Assembly (NCBI GenBank): GCA_964019425.1 | Contig: OZ025844.1 | Coordinates: forward strand, 1-64,000 | Reading direction: 5' to 3' | Length of the DNA: 64,000 nt | Source of the DNA: Flectonema sp. DT1601 | Lineage: Eukaryota; Euglenozoa; Diplonemea; Diplonemida; Diplonemidae | Shown: positions 47,928-58,478 of the stretch, piece by piece | How positions within the stretch are numbered: position 1 is the first letter of the stretch | How the letters are laid out: each line of letters starts with the position of its first letter | The notes under the pieces: generated by a model | Seen by the model: the letters and a program-made list of their open reading frames with translations, nothing else | The model's database searches: none | Told to the model about the DNA's origin: nothing | Made by a program: the position numbers and the translations under genes

Positions 47928-48010
47928 TTAGGTCCGAACTGATGACTGCTTCTGGGTAATCACTAGAGGACCCTATCACGGAGACTAACAGGTTGAAAAT
48001 AAAAGAAAGA
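47928..48010. repeat. short third relative of the 46.4-kb repeat
   Basis: Shares ACTGATGACT, CTGGGTA, AGGACCC.ATC.CG.AGA and TAACAGGTTG in the same order but lacks the central hairpin insert. Confidence 0.6.
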
Positions 48011-49139
48011 GAGATGGGAGTAATAAACAAACAATATCTCTTCGATTCCATAATGTTATATAATTTCAAACTTTTCTTCATGAAATAATCACATACCACG
48101 AAAGAAAATTTAAAAACACCCGCAACATGGTCGTTCACCATAAGATCGTAAAAGATTTACCAAAGTCTTTAAAAAGATTACCACAAGGTTTGGGCAATAA
48201 ATAACTATACCAATCTGTAATGTAAAAGGAGCCTAGTCTGTTTTATGTCTTAGTTGCTCCAGTCCTTTTGTGCCGTAGAGACTGGCGATAGTATTTCTTA
48301 TTTAAGCTACCCTTAACTAACAATACGAAACCAACTGCTTTAAAAAAAAGAACAGAACAAGCGAATAGGAAGTGATATGAGTTTTCGATAAAAAGTAGTG
48401 TAATGTAACTGTTTCTCAATGTAATAACTTGCATTGAGATAGATGAAAAGGAAGTCCAATATATTGCGTACTGTGCATCGCTGATACAGCAAACTAAAGA
48501 GCATCGGGTTAACTCCCTAGAGCTACGAGGACAACAGGCAACGTAATTAGACCCCCAAATCTTATTAGGATTGTTTTATTATAGCTTCGGCTGACGGGGC
48601 ATAATGAACACAGTATGCCTATTGTCAACTTTCTACCTCGTCTGATTGTTGTCAGGAAATGATATGAGGATAACTATAGAGAAAAGAAAACAAATGAATG
48701 AATAAATAAAATAGAAAACAGCTTTAAAAGAAGAAGAAGAAACACAAAGAATGAAAAAATAAAAATTCGATTGAGTCAAACTTAAAGATTTAATTCAACA
48801 AATATGTCATCGAGAGAGTTGGGGAATATAACGAAAGAAAAGAATATTCGGGTTGGCTGGAGTATGCAAAAAGAGATCCGAAAGCGACGCATGTCCTACA
48901 ATCGGAGTCATTTGGTAAATAAAGGCAAATAACTGTAATCTGATTTTGGTCTGACAGATTGCTGGTGTGCAGTAAATAAGAATTACAATAACATCATTTT
49001 TCCACATTTAAAAAAAAGGGAAAAACTATATTTCCACAAAAAAGTTTCTGAAATGTCCGATCTCAACATGAAAGTTTCCGAAACGGACAGCTGCTTTTTT
49101 TTTTTTTTTTTCTTATAGCTTACTACAATTAAATAAATA
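48011..49139. other. intergenic, no gene seen
   Basis: AT-rich with a T18 tract near 49096-49113. 48480-48660 is less AT-rich but shows no recognisable RNA fold or frame. Confidence 0.35.
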
Positions 49140-50111
49140 TTATGTCGTCAGAGACTTCTTGTTTGCTTTTGTTACTTTCTCTTCAAAACGAATCATCCAA
49201 TCAAAACGATAATCACAAGTGAGACCCTCTGAAGCCATCGCATCAGTGAACAGCGCAATGAGAAATTTATAATTTGGAGTTGCGTCGAAAGTCAGCCTAC
49301 GAACGTTAGACAAATAAGATTGAAAACAAGGATGCAGTCCTTTAAATAATTCTTCTGGAGATGCTTCCTTCATTGCAGTCACACGAAGCAAATTCTTCTT
49401 TCTACAATCAAAATTACTCCACGGAAGTACCCCTCGAAGTAGCTTTAAGAAGATGTAAGCAGCGCTTTCTAAGTCGTCTCTCCTGGAATGCTCTACCCCG
49501 TAGTGAATCCACACAGAGCAAAATCGAAACGTTCCAACAACGCGATTTCCTTCTTTACGAGGAGGTCGACACTGTCTTCCAGTTGCGTAAGTTCTTGACA
49601 ACCCAAAGTCAATTAAATATAAATGATGTCCCCTCTCTCTAGTTCCCATGCAGATGTTATCGGGTTTCAAGTCTCGGTGAACAAATCCTTTTTTGTGTAG
49701 CGACTCACAACGTCGGATTAACTGAATAGCGATCATTAACGTAGTCTTTAAAGACAACACACCTCCACAATATCGACTGAGAATACTTAAATTAGGACCC
49801 AACAATTCAATTACAATAATATGAAAATCTCCCTCCATTGATGAAAACAGTAATTTGGGAAAACCAGTTGCCGGGTTGGCAGCAAAAGCTTCGTACAAAC
49901 GGCATTCTTGGAGTAGTCGCGACCTGCCGAAGAGTGATAATTCAATTTTTATTGCAACTGATTTGTTAGTCTTGTGATCGTTACCTATAAAAACATCTCC
50001 AAAAGCTCCGCAGTCAAACCTTGTTCCTACTGAGAACCTCCCGTCGCATAAGGTTTTCGATAGCCTCGAATCGTCTTCAGTGATCTCTAATTTCTTCCAA
50101 CAGGGTGACAT
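49140..50111 (-). CDS. casein kinase 1-like protein kinase
   Basis: 323 aa, almost entirely a kinase domain. The glycine loop is CGAFGDVF (34-41), with catalytic Lys at 55 (AIKIE), the catalytic loop HRDLKPDN (145-152) and DFG (168-170). CK1-type features are the absent APE motif, the GTFRF loop (193-197) and EHSRRDDLES (207-216). The usual SIN motif of CK1 is replaced by SVWIHYG, so it belongs to a divergent branch. There is no C-terminal extension for membrane anchoring. CK1 kinases phosphorylate acidic or primed Ser/Thr sites; substrates here are unknown. Confidence 0.9.
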   Translation of the reverse strand: MSPCWKKLEITEDDSRLSKTLCDGRFSVGTRFDCGAFGDVFIGNDHKTNKSVAIKIELSLFGRSRLLQECRLYEAFAANPATGFPKLLFSSMEGDFHIIVIELLGPNLSILSRYCGGVLSLKTTLMIAIQLIRRCESLHKKGFVHRDLKPDNICMGTRERGHHLYLIDFGLSRTYATGRQCRPPRKEGNRVVGTFRFCSVWIHYGVEHSRRDDLESAAYIFLKLLRGVLPWSNFDCRKKNLLRVTAMKEASPEELFKGLHPCFQSYLSNVRRLTFDATPNYKFLIALFTDAMASEGLTCDYRFDWMIRFEEKVTKANKKSLTT

Positions 50112-51213
50112 GTTCCAGGAGGGTAATTCTTATCGTGTCATGTTTATTTCTTGTTGAAAAACTGATAAAAGTGTTATCATATTATCTACCTTATCAACAC
50201 AACTAAAAGAAGCCGCGTCAACCAAACACCTGCCAAAGGTAAAGTAAACATTAGTTATCAGTGTTGTGTTATGTCGTCAGAAACTCTCAATTTTTTTCAG
50301 CTTCAAAAAATCGTAAAAAATAAAAACTAGTTGACCTTCAACAAAAGACGTCGAAGGACGACCTTACTTTCTCAGATTTGAATAGTCGGAGAACTAATTC
50401 GCGTCTTTATAAAATTGTTAACGACATCACACAACTAATTATTGAATAAAGGATCTTCAAGTCAACAAACCTAATCTCTCTGAGGTACTTCGATAGTTTA
50501 TTGACAAGGAAGAACGAGAGCGCAGAACAACAAGTTCTGCATTTGTTAAATTTCATACGTTTTTTTGTTTTTTTTTTTCTTGGAAGTGGTTATTTTATCA
50601 CAGAGGGACTACCACTCATTTCGTTCTCACATGCAGCAAAGAGCTACAGAGCACCTTGGCATCAGTATTTCTGTGTAGTTACACCTGGTTTATACAAACA
50701 AAAGACGCGGAAGGACACTAACACGTATATCAGGGAACAGACTGCAATGAGGTGATAAGAAGTTAAGAACTGACGTGTTGTAAAGAAAACAAAAACAATA
50801 ACAGGGGAAAAAAGACCTCTGACACGGTGCAAGTCGCAAGTACGCAACCCTCGCTTACCCGTCCGTGACAGTGGGTTGGAAAGAAACAAAATAAAAGAAT
50901 TCTAAAATTTCGGATTTTTATTTAACAAAGGAAAATTATTTTCGTGATTTTTTTTTTTTTTTTTTTGATTTTTTTTTTTTTTTTTTTTTCTTTGTTGATC
51001 CGCGAGCAGTAAAATTCATAAAAGCTGACTTCCGCTTACATAACTAGAAAGAGAAATACTCCTCCGTTAAATAACAATCAAATAAACATCAATCATGAGC
51101 ACTCCTCCTATTAATGTTTACTTCAAGACGAAGGTATTCCTATTCGTGGTTGCTTGCTTCAAATCTCCGTCATAGGTCACGTAGTACGGGAAACGGCTGC
51201 AATGTTAACATGA
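50112..51213. other. intergenic, no convincing gene
   Basis: Several long T-tracts (50564-50576; 50949-50966; 50970-50988). Short frames on both strands lack domain or splice support. Confidence 0.35.
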
Positions 51214-51714
51214 TTATCGCAGTGAACAGTCGTACGTAACTTCAGATCCACTTCCCTCGCTTACTGTTACGGACATCATAGAAGCGGAGGACTTTATTGA
51301 ATCAGGAAGACAAGCCAGAAGCTGACTTGCTACCTGAACAGCCATGTTCTCAGTGCTAATGTTATTGCAAGGAACTAAAATGACATCTTCAGAAGGAAAT
51401 GAATAAAACTTTTTAATCAATCCGAGAGAGATGTTTACCTCCAACTGCTCACCATTCTCTTTAATGTCAACGTGTTCGGACTGACTAGGTAGAAGAACCC
51501 TCTCATGCATTGAGTCACAAACTTTAATTAGCGCCTCTTTTGGAATATCAAATGGAACTATTAATCCTCCCTGTAAATCCTGTACATCCGAATGGAACGT
51601 TGCCTCAACGGTGTAATTATGTCCGTGTAATCTTTCAATATTATTATCATATATCGTAAAGTGTGCTGCAGCAAACCGCTGTCGCTGCTTAAAGAGACGA
51701 AGGCGGAGAGACAT
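51214..51714 (-). CDS. 6-pyruvoyl-tetrahydropterin synthase family enzyme, possibly PTPS-III type
   Basis: 166 aa. Zinc ligands are H18 (AAAHF), H30 and H32 (LHGHNY); the catalytic His is in SMHERVLLP (H70), and the substrate-binding Glu is in VSEGSGSEVTYD. The Cys that precedes the HGH motif in PTPS and QueD is absent. Instead Glu27 stands three residues before H30 (NIERLHGHNY), as in the PTPS-III enzymes of Plasmodium, which make 6-hydroxymethyl-dihydropterin for folate synthesis. The acceptor CCCCCCACAG lies 12-13 nt before the ATG. The family call is firm; the subtype is inferred from this one motif. Confidence 0.88.
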   Translation of the reverse strand: MSLRLRLFKQRQRFAAAHFTIYDNNIERLHGHNYTVEATFHSDVQDLQGGLIVPFDIPKEALIKVCDSMHERVLLPSQSEHVDIKENGEQLEVNISLGLIKKFYSFPSEDVILVPCNNISTENMAVQVASQLLACLPDSIKSSASMMSVTVSEGSGSEVTYDCSLR

Positions 51715-52345
51715 TTCAATGCAACTCCTGTGGGGGGATGTACTGTAACACGTAACTTTAACGATTTAAAACTAAAAACTCGTTCCTCAATACACATAAT
51801 CGCCTTCTATGCTTACTTTCCAAAAGGCGTTGAAACAGGCTTTGTAGTTTACTGAAACTCACCTGAGGGAATAAGTTGTTTTTATTACATCAATGGGTTG
51901 GGCTGTTCACTTCTTGGAAAGCCATCAGGCAAGAAAACTAAAAAAAGACCAATCGTGTGATGCAGCGTAAAAAAAAAAAATTAAAAATTATTTTCTTCAA
52001 CCATTCACATATGAACCGGCTGCTTAGAATGTGGTCGGGTATACTCACCAAAAGGATATTGACACCAACCACAAGCAAACAGAATCAGGGGAAAAAAGAG
52101 AAAAAATAAAAAAAAGTGAAATAATGAATTACACCGATATAAAAAAATAAAATAAAAAATCCATAAAGTTGCTCTCACACTACCAAACCTGCCTGCCACC
52201 ATCAGGGAAACTGGCAGAGACACAATATTTCTCCTGCAATAGATTGTATCGCAAGATTATGCATTTCTGCGTCTGAGGATTCCGAGACAGAGAATGTTAT
52301 CGAAGATTGCGTATCCTGTTTTATTTATTTACAGTTTCAGTGATG
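51715..52345. other. intergenic, no convincing gene
   Basis: A minus-strand hydrophobic frame (52005-52223) has no splice or domain support. AT-rich otherwise. Confidence 0.35.
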
Positions 52346-52665
52346 TCAGTCTTTATAACAGTTCTTCACAACTAATTTAACTTTTATTTTAATTATTATA
52401 ATAAAAAATAACAAACCAATGGAAAGACCCAAAGAAAGACCGAGTCCAGCAACAAACGACTTTGCTCCCCAATCAATGAGTGGCTTGAGTGCTACCTCTT
52501 CTGTTTTAATAGTTTTAAAGATTTTATTTGTTTCGTTTTTATGATTCAACTGTGATGTGACATACCAGTCTCAATAACCTCATCATCCTCCGGGTTCAGT
52601 CCGTGTCCTTGACGGATATTTTGAGCCTCCATAAACTCATGCATGGCTTCAACGTTCTCTCCCAT
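52346..52665 (-). CDS. 84-aa single-pass membrane protein, two exons
   Basis: Exon 1 (52665-52566) encodes MGENVEAMHEFMEAQN and an acidic stretch. A 65-nt intron (GTATGTCACA...TTAAAACAG) follows in phase 1. Exon 2 (52500-52346) encodes a short amphipathic start and a Gly-rich transmembrane helix (SFVAGLGLSLGLSIGLLFF) followed by Lys-rich residues. 100 + 155 nt give 85 codons including the stop. The small size and Gly-zipper helix resemble subunits of organellar membrane complexes, but no family was identified. The exon 1 to exon 2 phase match and the TM segment support a real gene. Confidence 0.7.
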
Positions 52666-53413
52666 ATTGTTTTTTGTGTTGTTAGTTTTTCGGTTTTTGC
52701 TACAGAGTAAATTAGTGTGTCGAAATCAAACATGTGTTTTTTTTTTTTTTTTTTACATCAATAAATCCACAGAAACTATCAACCATAACATTGATATCCT
52801 GTTGAAAATAATCTCAACCCAGTTGATGACCTTATATTTGACTCTAGTGCGATGTGTCAGATAGAGACACTTTCGTTTATTTGTGCACAAATTATTACCA
52901 TATAACTACCAAAATGTTGATGACAGATATAAGTTTGAAGAAATCAAACCGAAACTAAAAGAAAAGAACAACGAAAATAATTAAACCAAGCATGACCCTG
53001 GTAGGCCATTAAATTAATAACTTGATTTATAACTAAGTAAGATCTGCTCTATTCGCGTTACATCTGACAAATATAATCAACGTCGTCTAAGGCCTGCTGA
53101 TTCTCCGTAGTTAAATACTTTGATACCCCCCAAGGTGAATAAGGGTAACTTGATAAGATAAGTGTAATTAAATACTGCCTGACGTCTCTAATGAAGTAAA
53201 ACATCAATTGAGCTCTTTGAGAGCATCACCGATGATGTTGTAATTGTGTATTGGCACATTACCTGAAACACAGAAGCACGTTAAACTGTTCACTCGCCGT
53301 GGGAGAATCGCTGTTGCTTTCTTTTCCCGTGCTGAGTGATATGCTTAAGTTCATCACGTAGATCTTCAACTGCTGAGGTCGGTAAGAAGTAAATCACATA
53401 TTACCATAGCAGT
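52666..53413. other. intergenic with one coding-like segment
   Basis: T18 near 52737-52754. On the minus strand 53372-53290 follows a good acceptor (ACCGACCTCAG) and reads VEDLRDELKHITQHGKRKQQ before a stop. I could not join it to the gene at 53414 with a consistent phase, so it stays unassigned. Confidence 0.35.
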
Positions 53414-54580
53414 CTACCCAGCGAATATCTGTTTCACAGGATTCTTCCAAGCTGGAGTAGTGTCGGTAAAGAAACTTCTCGCAGCTGTGCTCGCTGACTG
53501 CAGAACATCAGTCCAGGTGGCTGCTCCAGCAGCTGTGTCAGATACGAACGAATATCTTATTGTTCCTGACTTCCCCTTCGAAGGGGAGAGGAAGACAATA
53601 AAAGAAGTCGAAGACACTGTCACCTTTGAAATGCGACTCGCTACGAATAGCGGAGTTCTGGGCATAGCTTGGGTATAAAATCCTCCCGCAGAGAGCGAGC
53701 ACCACTCAAAGGGAGCACCAGTATCAGTTTTAATAGATGGATAAACAAACTTAAGAAACCCACTGTGACTGAGACTCTCAACGTCTCGTAACATTAGAAC
53801 TTTTACTCCTTTTATTATTCCTCCAGGGACGGATTTACTAGGAGCAGTTAGTTCTGGGATATCACAGAATTCAGGGTTGGTTTTATCAACAAAATCTGAC
53901 ACTGCGACAGGTCGGCGACAATGAAATGTCTTCCAATGAAGTCTTTCTCCCGGCAGAGTACACGACACTGTACTGAGAACATTCCAATTATTACTATCTA
54001 TAGATCCTTCAACAATCCAACAACTAGGATCGTTGTAAGGAAAACTTATTGCCGTACGAATAGAATACGAAGTTACAATTGTAGGTTTTGTTAAGACGTA
54101 AACTATACAACGATGTCTGGGATCCATCCAATTCATTAAATTAACTGCTTCTGGAGGTGAGACAGATTGAGGTAGTACCGGGTCTGTTTGTGACCAGAGT
54201 ACTAATCCTGAAAGTTGAGTTCCCAAAGCAGACTTGTGACCACTCTTAGACTCTGGTAGCTCTCTAAACCTGACGTATAGTATAGAGTCAAGTTCTTCAA
54301 GTAGGTAGTTGTCATCTTCAAAACCTGAAAAGTCTTTTTCTAACGAATCTTCTAATCTGACTACCGTAACTAACTTATCTTTAACTTCCCTTAATAAGTC
54401 CTGAGTACTTTTTACGGGATTACCATCAACGTGAGTAATTGTCCAGTCGATGTATTTCCTCAGGCCACAGACATCACCAGCACTGCCCTCGCGAACCTGC
54501 CGCAATCTCATGGAATTGTCCATCATTGTCATCCCAAAGGTTTCGATCAAATGCCATCTTCGGAGTGTGACCTCCGTCAT
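53414..54580 (-). CDS. protein with N-terminal PDZ-like and discoidin-like domains
   Basis: 388 aa. ATG is two bases after the acceptor CCCTTTGCAG. Residues 10-75 resemble a PDZ domain (FGMTMMDNSMRLRQVREGSA ... ITHVDGNPVKSTQDLLREV). Residues about 95-225 contain a segment like the F5/8 type C (discoidin) fold (YSIRTAISFPYNDPSCWIVEGS..NNWNVL). The C-terminal 120 aa are Ser/Thr-rich without a recognised fold. There is no signal peptide, so it is probably a cytosolic scaffold. Domain calls rest on partial motifs. Confidence 0.6.
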   Translation of the reverse strand: MTEVTLRRWHLIETFGMTMMDNSMRLRQVREGSAGDVCGLRKYIDWTITHVDGNPVKSTQDLLREVKDKLVTVVRLEDSLEKDFSGFEDDNYLLEELDSILYVRFRELPESKSGHKSALGTQLSGLVLWSQTDPVLPQSVSPPEAVNLMNWMDPRHRCIVYVLTKPTIVTSYSIRTAISFPYNDPSCWIVEGSIDSNNWNVLSTVSCTLPGERLHWKTFHCRRPVAVSDFVDKTNPEFCDIPELTAPSKSVPGGIIKGVKVLMLRDVESLSHSGFLKFVYPSIKTDTGAPFEWCSLSAGGFYTQAMPRTPLFVASRISKVTVSSTSFIVFLSPSKGKSGTIRYSFVSDTAAGAATWTDVLQSASTAARSFFTDTTPAWKNPVKQIFAG

Positions 54581-54644
54581 ACCTGCAAAGGGAATTGTTG
54601 ATAAAAAGATAATAATTACGAAAGTACATAAAAAAAATCAAATT

Positions 54645-55934
54645 TTATGAAATATTTCCATTCAATAAGTTAATTAATAAAACAGTCCAAGTATCCATGG
54701 GTCCAGGAATACAATAATGAAGGCAGTCCACAGCAGTATTCTCTTCAGAAGTTGTTTTCGTTGCTGAAGTACCATTCCAGATGTAGTTTTTTGGATGCCA
54801 AACAGAAACATGACCGTCAGGACGAAGAGATGTCATGGGCTCGACATTTAATATAACAGCACCAGATCTTTTGAAGATCCCAGTCGCCTTGGCGTTACGA
54901 GAAAAGATAGATTCCCAGTTGTATTTTTGCCACCGTTTGGGATACGGTCGCGGCAGTGGCTCTTTCAAAGGACCGTCATATTGATGGCAATTTGGGTGTC
55001 CGGGATAGTTTGTACGAAAGATAACAACGCCGTTGTAATTATTTCTGAGAAAAGTTGCAGTGCGTCTCATGTAGGCAGCGAACATGTTGTCAGTTACTTC
55101 AATAGTTTTTAAATGATGAATTGCCACTGGGTTGACCATCCACGTACCACTATTTAATATAATAATCCCAAAGTTATTTATCTCATCTTTCCAATCTCTA
55201 CTTATTCTCTTTACGTGAACTAATTCTAAGAAATGGTTTGTGACGTGGTGTAGAAGTAGTGGTTTCGGATAGTACTTTTCACATATTTTGTGTTTTGGAC
55301 ATCTCTGTTTTCCTTTTCCAATTCCTTCAGTGTCGCTCAAGTTCTCCCGAATACCTAAGGCGTGTAGAATAGAATAATGCCACAGTTCATTAATTGAGTC
55401 TCCCACAAACATAATATTCTTTCCGTTTAGACCAAGACAGAAGTCCTCCTCCGAGAAGGGAATGAGATCGCAACTGTCAGGCTGCCATCGATATAAGTGA
55501 GCTGTTCGAGTTGTGTTTTTGATGTACTTTGCGGCACGTCCACAGCATCCAGGAATCGAACCCAAGCCATCATAATTATAAACCGTTGCTAAATTAGAAT
55601 CGAATACCCACGATCCTTTAAGATGAGAACCTTTATAACAAGGTCTACTTGTTTTAGATAATCGTCCTCCTTCCCAGAGAGGATGATCTCTGTTTGCCTG
55701 TTGTAACTTTGTTGGTAATTTGTTGGGTCCGAGTCCTAACGAGAAGTCGATTCCAGAAATAGTCACATTCGCTACTTTTTGTTGTTTCTTATCGACGGTA
55801 GATTTGATAGAATCGAGAAATTGATTCGACGGATTTAAATTTCGGATTTGATTACTTTGAATGTGAAAACTTGAAAACACAACTCCCGCACACGTGATGC
55901 CCACGATGAGTAACAATCCAACGAGTAGCTTCAT
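54645..55934 (-). CDS. PC-esterase/TBL-like glycan O-acyltransferase, membrane-anchored
   Basis: 429 aa. A signal anchor (residues 3-22) is followed by a stem and a lumenal domain with eleven Cys. Catalytic-type motifs of the PC-esterase (trichome birefringence-like, CASD1-like) family are visible: the GDS block IMFVGDSINELWHYSIL (174-190) and the C-terminal DCLHYCIPGPMDTW (403-416) with D and H. Members add or remove acyl groups on cell-surface polysaccharides or glycoproteins. There are several N-x-S/T sites. A short upstream ATG (MIFI then stop) lies in the 5' UTR. Confidence 0.88.
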   Translation of the reverse strand: MKLLVGLLLIVGITCAGVVFSSFHIQSNQIRNLNPSNQFLDSIKSTVDKKQQKVANVTISGIDFSLGLGPNKLPTKLQQANRDHPLWEGGRLSKTSRPCYKGSHLKGSWVFDSNLATVYNYDGLGSIPGCCGRAAKYIKNTTRTAHLYRWQPDSCDLIPFSEEDFCLGLNGKNIMFVGDSINELWHYSILHALGIRENLSDTEGIGKGKQRCPKHKICEKYYPKPLLLHHVTNHFLELVHVKRISRDWKDEINNFGIIILNSGTWMVNPVAIHHLKTIEVTDNMFAAYMRRTATFLRNNYNGVVIFRTNYPGHPNCHQYDGPLKEPLPRPYPKRWQKYNWESIFSRNAKATGIFKRSGAVILNVEPMTSLRPDGHVSVWHPKNYIWNGTSATKTTSEENTAVDCLHYCIPGPMDTWTVLLINLLNGNIS

Positions 55935-56662
55935 ATAAATATCATCAGTCAGTTAGTCGTCTGAAAACTACATCTGGTTTGCTAAAAAAAATAAAATAAC
56001 ATCTCCGAGAAAAAAAAATATAAAACACAATTCTGAAGGGGACCAACTTTCACCTCTACATTCAACATGATTCCCTGCGCTGTGAGATGCCATTAGTGTT
56101 TGTGATAAAAAAACCAAAACAACGATATATCAATTTTAACTTCATGTCGGGAGGCTCGGTTTGCTTGTGTACGGAAGTACCACAAAACAAATCAATACCA
56201 GCAAGACGTATAAATGAAAACATCCAAAGAAGATTGCTGCAAAAAAAAAAAAAAAAAAAAAAAAAGAAATCAACTCAACAATAATTAAGTGTGTAGGGTA
56301 AATGTGAAGGGAGGTAGAAAACCTAAGCGAGTTAAGATCAGACTATTTTTGTGCAAAGCGGAGTAACGCCGAAATCGAAATCGCATTCAATAAAGGGATC
56401 CCTTCTCTGTGATTTGAACAAAGGGGATAGCGATAGCATGCAGTCAGTCTTCTTTAACCAGCGCTCAAGAGAGAAAGTTGAGCAGCCTGAAATCTCCTTT
56501 TTCCACCATCTGTTTTTCCGCGACAAAAACAGACTGTAAAATACGAAATCTGAGGCCATTTGTTGAAAAACATAAAAAAACTAAACAAAAAAAAAGTATC
56601 CAAATAAAACAATCAAAAAAAAGTTTGACAAAAAAACGATCACCAGAATCAATTCCAATTCA
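55935..56662. other. intergenic, no convincing gene
   Basis: A24 at 56241-56264. 56338-56559 has overlapping 62- and 73-codon frames on both strands, neither with recognisable features. Confidence 0.35.
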
Positions 56663-58141
56663 CTACACAAAACTAACGATGTATAAATTTCCGAGTATAT
56701 CACCCATAGCTACCTTTCTATAGCTAGCAGATAAACGAACAACAATCCCTGCTGTTGGTATCGAATGAACTTCTGAACCATCAGACGCAGATATGAATTG
56801 AATGCTTTTATTAGTACGAGACAACATTATTAGATTGCAGGGGGAGAAGGTTCCACAGGTTGTGGACACAGTCCCAGAAGGGTTTTGTGAAATGGACATG
56901 CGACGATATTCTTTTGATGCTTCCAAAGGACGAGTTGGTGAAAAGTGAATTTCACAAGGTTCTCTACATATTCTATACCAAACTACTTCAAGTGTCTCAG
57001 CCACAGAATATCCAACAGTGTACTCATCGCACGACATTAAATGTAGTCCGTCAGAAGAATATTTTATTGAACGTATTGGAGCCGGATGACATTCTTTTCT
57101 AAATAAAACTTCACCAGTCCGTACCTCGATTACAATAATAGTACCATTCGCTAACCCAATAGCTACCCTTTTACTACAGGGTGATATAGCAATTGCTGAT
57201 ATTAAATATTGATTAAAGTTATCAGATCCATCTCCTTCAGCACGAAGGATCTCAATACTTCTTATAAAGTTGCCGTTAATCTCAAATAACATTAGTAAGG
57301 GAAGTAGTTCATTTTCTTCATAAAGTTTGGCTGCGACAGCAATCAGTTTTCCACAAGTTGATAACTCAACTAATTCTAATGAGCAGTCAATAGGTTCAGG
57401 ATGAGAGATTGTTCGACGAAGTCTGAAGCTGCTCATATCCCAAATACATATGTGTTCAACTCTGTGAACGGTTGCAAGTATTGCACCATCGATAGCATAA
57501 CTACAGTCACAGACAGTGTCACAGAAAGCTTGTCGGCTGTCAAGAACTCCACACATTTTATTAGTTCTAAGATCAGATATGGTAGCCAACGGTACCTGTG
57601 ATCCCATTGAGCTATCGATACTGACCAGCATCCAATCATCTGGAGAGAGTGCAAGTGCTCTAATCCCCCTCGCGTGACCAAGTAAATTCTTCATCGTAAT
57701 ACATTTGAACTTCGCTAATCCAGTTCTTCTCAAGACGATTGAAGCTGTTTGTAAATCAATTGATTCCGCAGTCTCCAGATCATTCAACTCTTCATCAGAT
57801 ATCGCAATTGAGATGTTCCCACAGTCGGAAGTAATTTGGATTGGAGTACCACCATACTCGCTGTGTACCTGAAGCTGACCTGATATCAATTGGTATAATG
57901 TTGTTCGCTTTTCCTCGTCCTCAATTATCTCTCCAAATTTCAAAGTCTTTTTATTTTTTTTTACCAGACTGCATGTTGTAAACGAAGGTCCTTTCATTAC
58001 CAACGGTGGTCTCGCAGTTTCTGGATTATCTTGCTTCCGCTTTGAACCATCGGCACCTGTTTTAGCACCAGCAGCCTTTAAGTATCTTTCACCCTTTCCA
58101 TCAACGTCGCGTTTTGATTCTGTACTGGGGCCGCATCCCAT
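56663..58141 (-). CDS. WD40-repeat protein with N-terminal acylation signal
   Basis: 492 aa. It starts MGCGPSTESK, a strong N-myristoylation and palmitoylation signal. Residues 10-60 are Lys/Gly-rich and flexible. Residues about 155-490 contain WD40-like beta-propeller blades (GHARGIRALALSPDDWMLVS, HPAPIRSIKYSSDGLHLMSC, IAISPCSKRVAIGLANGTII). It is probably a membrane-tethered scaffold, for example flagellar or plasma-membrane; partners are unknown. Single frame with no intron. Confidence 0.85.
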   Translation of the reverse strand: MGCGPSTESKRDVDGKGERYLKAAGAKTGADGSKRKQDNPETARPPLVMKGPSFTTCSLVKKNKKTLKFGEIIEDEEKRTTLYQLISGQLQVHSEYGGTPIQITSDCGNISIAISDEELNDLETAESIDLQTASIVLRRTGLAKFKCITMKNLLGHARGIRALALSPDDWMLVSIDSSMGSQVPLATISDLRTNKMCGVLDSRQAFCDTVCDCSYAIDGAILATVHRVEHICIWDMSSFRLRRTISHPEPIDCSLELVELSTCGKLIAVAAKLYEENELLPLLMLFEINGNFIRSIEILRAEGDGSDNFNQYLISAIAISPCSKRVAIGLANGTIIVIEVRTGEVLFRKECHPAPIRSIKYSSDGLHLMSCDEYTVGYSVAETLEVVWYRICREPCEIHFSPTRPLEASKEYRRMSISQNPSGTVSTTCGTFSPCNLIMLSRTNKSIQFISASDGSEVHSIPTAGIVVRLSASYRKVAMGDILGNLYIVSFV

Positions 58142-58478
58142 GTTTGTAGCTTTGGAATGTGTTTTATTTATTTATTCGAATCAAGCAGCTAGACGTCGAC
58201 TACCTCAAACGCATCGTATCAAACCTGTAAAGGAAACAATACAATAATAAAATAATTCATTACTCACTGGACGGAATTACTTGAATCCTAAACAAAACGA
58301 AGAGTCGCAGCAAAAATCAGAAGACCAAATCGGTGTATTGTACAGCGAGCGCCTTTAAGAGGTGCATAACAGAAGAAATATAAATCGCAATAATGTTTTC
58401 AAGTCGACGTATCAAATATTTGAATAAAGAACGATACGAATTCATCATTTGGTTGTTTCAACACAACTGATGAAAGAA
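58142..58478. other. intergenic, no gene seen
   Basis: AT-rich UTR-like sequence only. Confidence 0.4.

Noticed and set aside
47422-47931. 169-codon plus-strand ORF as a host gene
   Set aside because: Low-complexity Lys-rich sequence, no domain, opposite to all neighbouring genes.
56338-56559. 73-codon minus-strand ORF as a small gene
   Set aside because: An overlapping frame of similar length on the other strand and no splice, domain or conservation clue.
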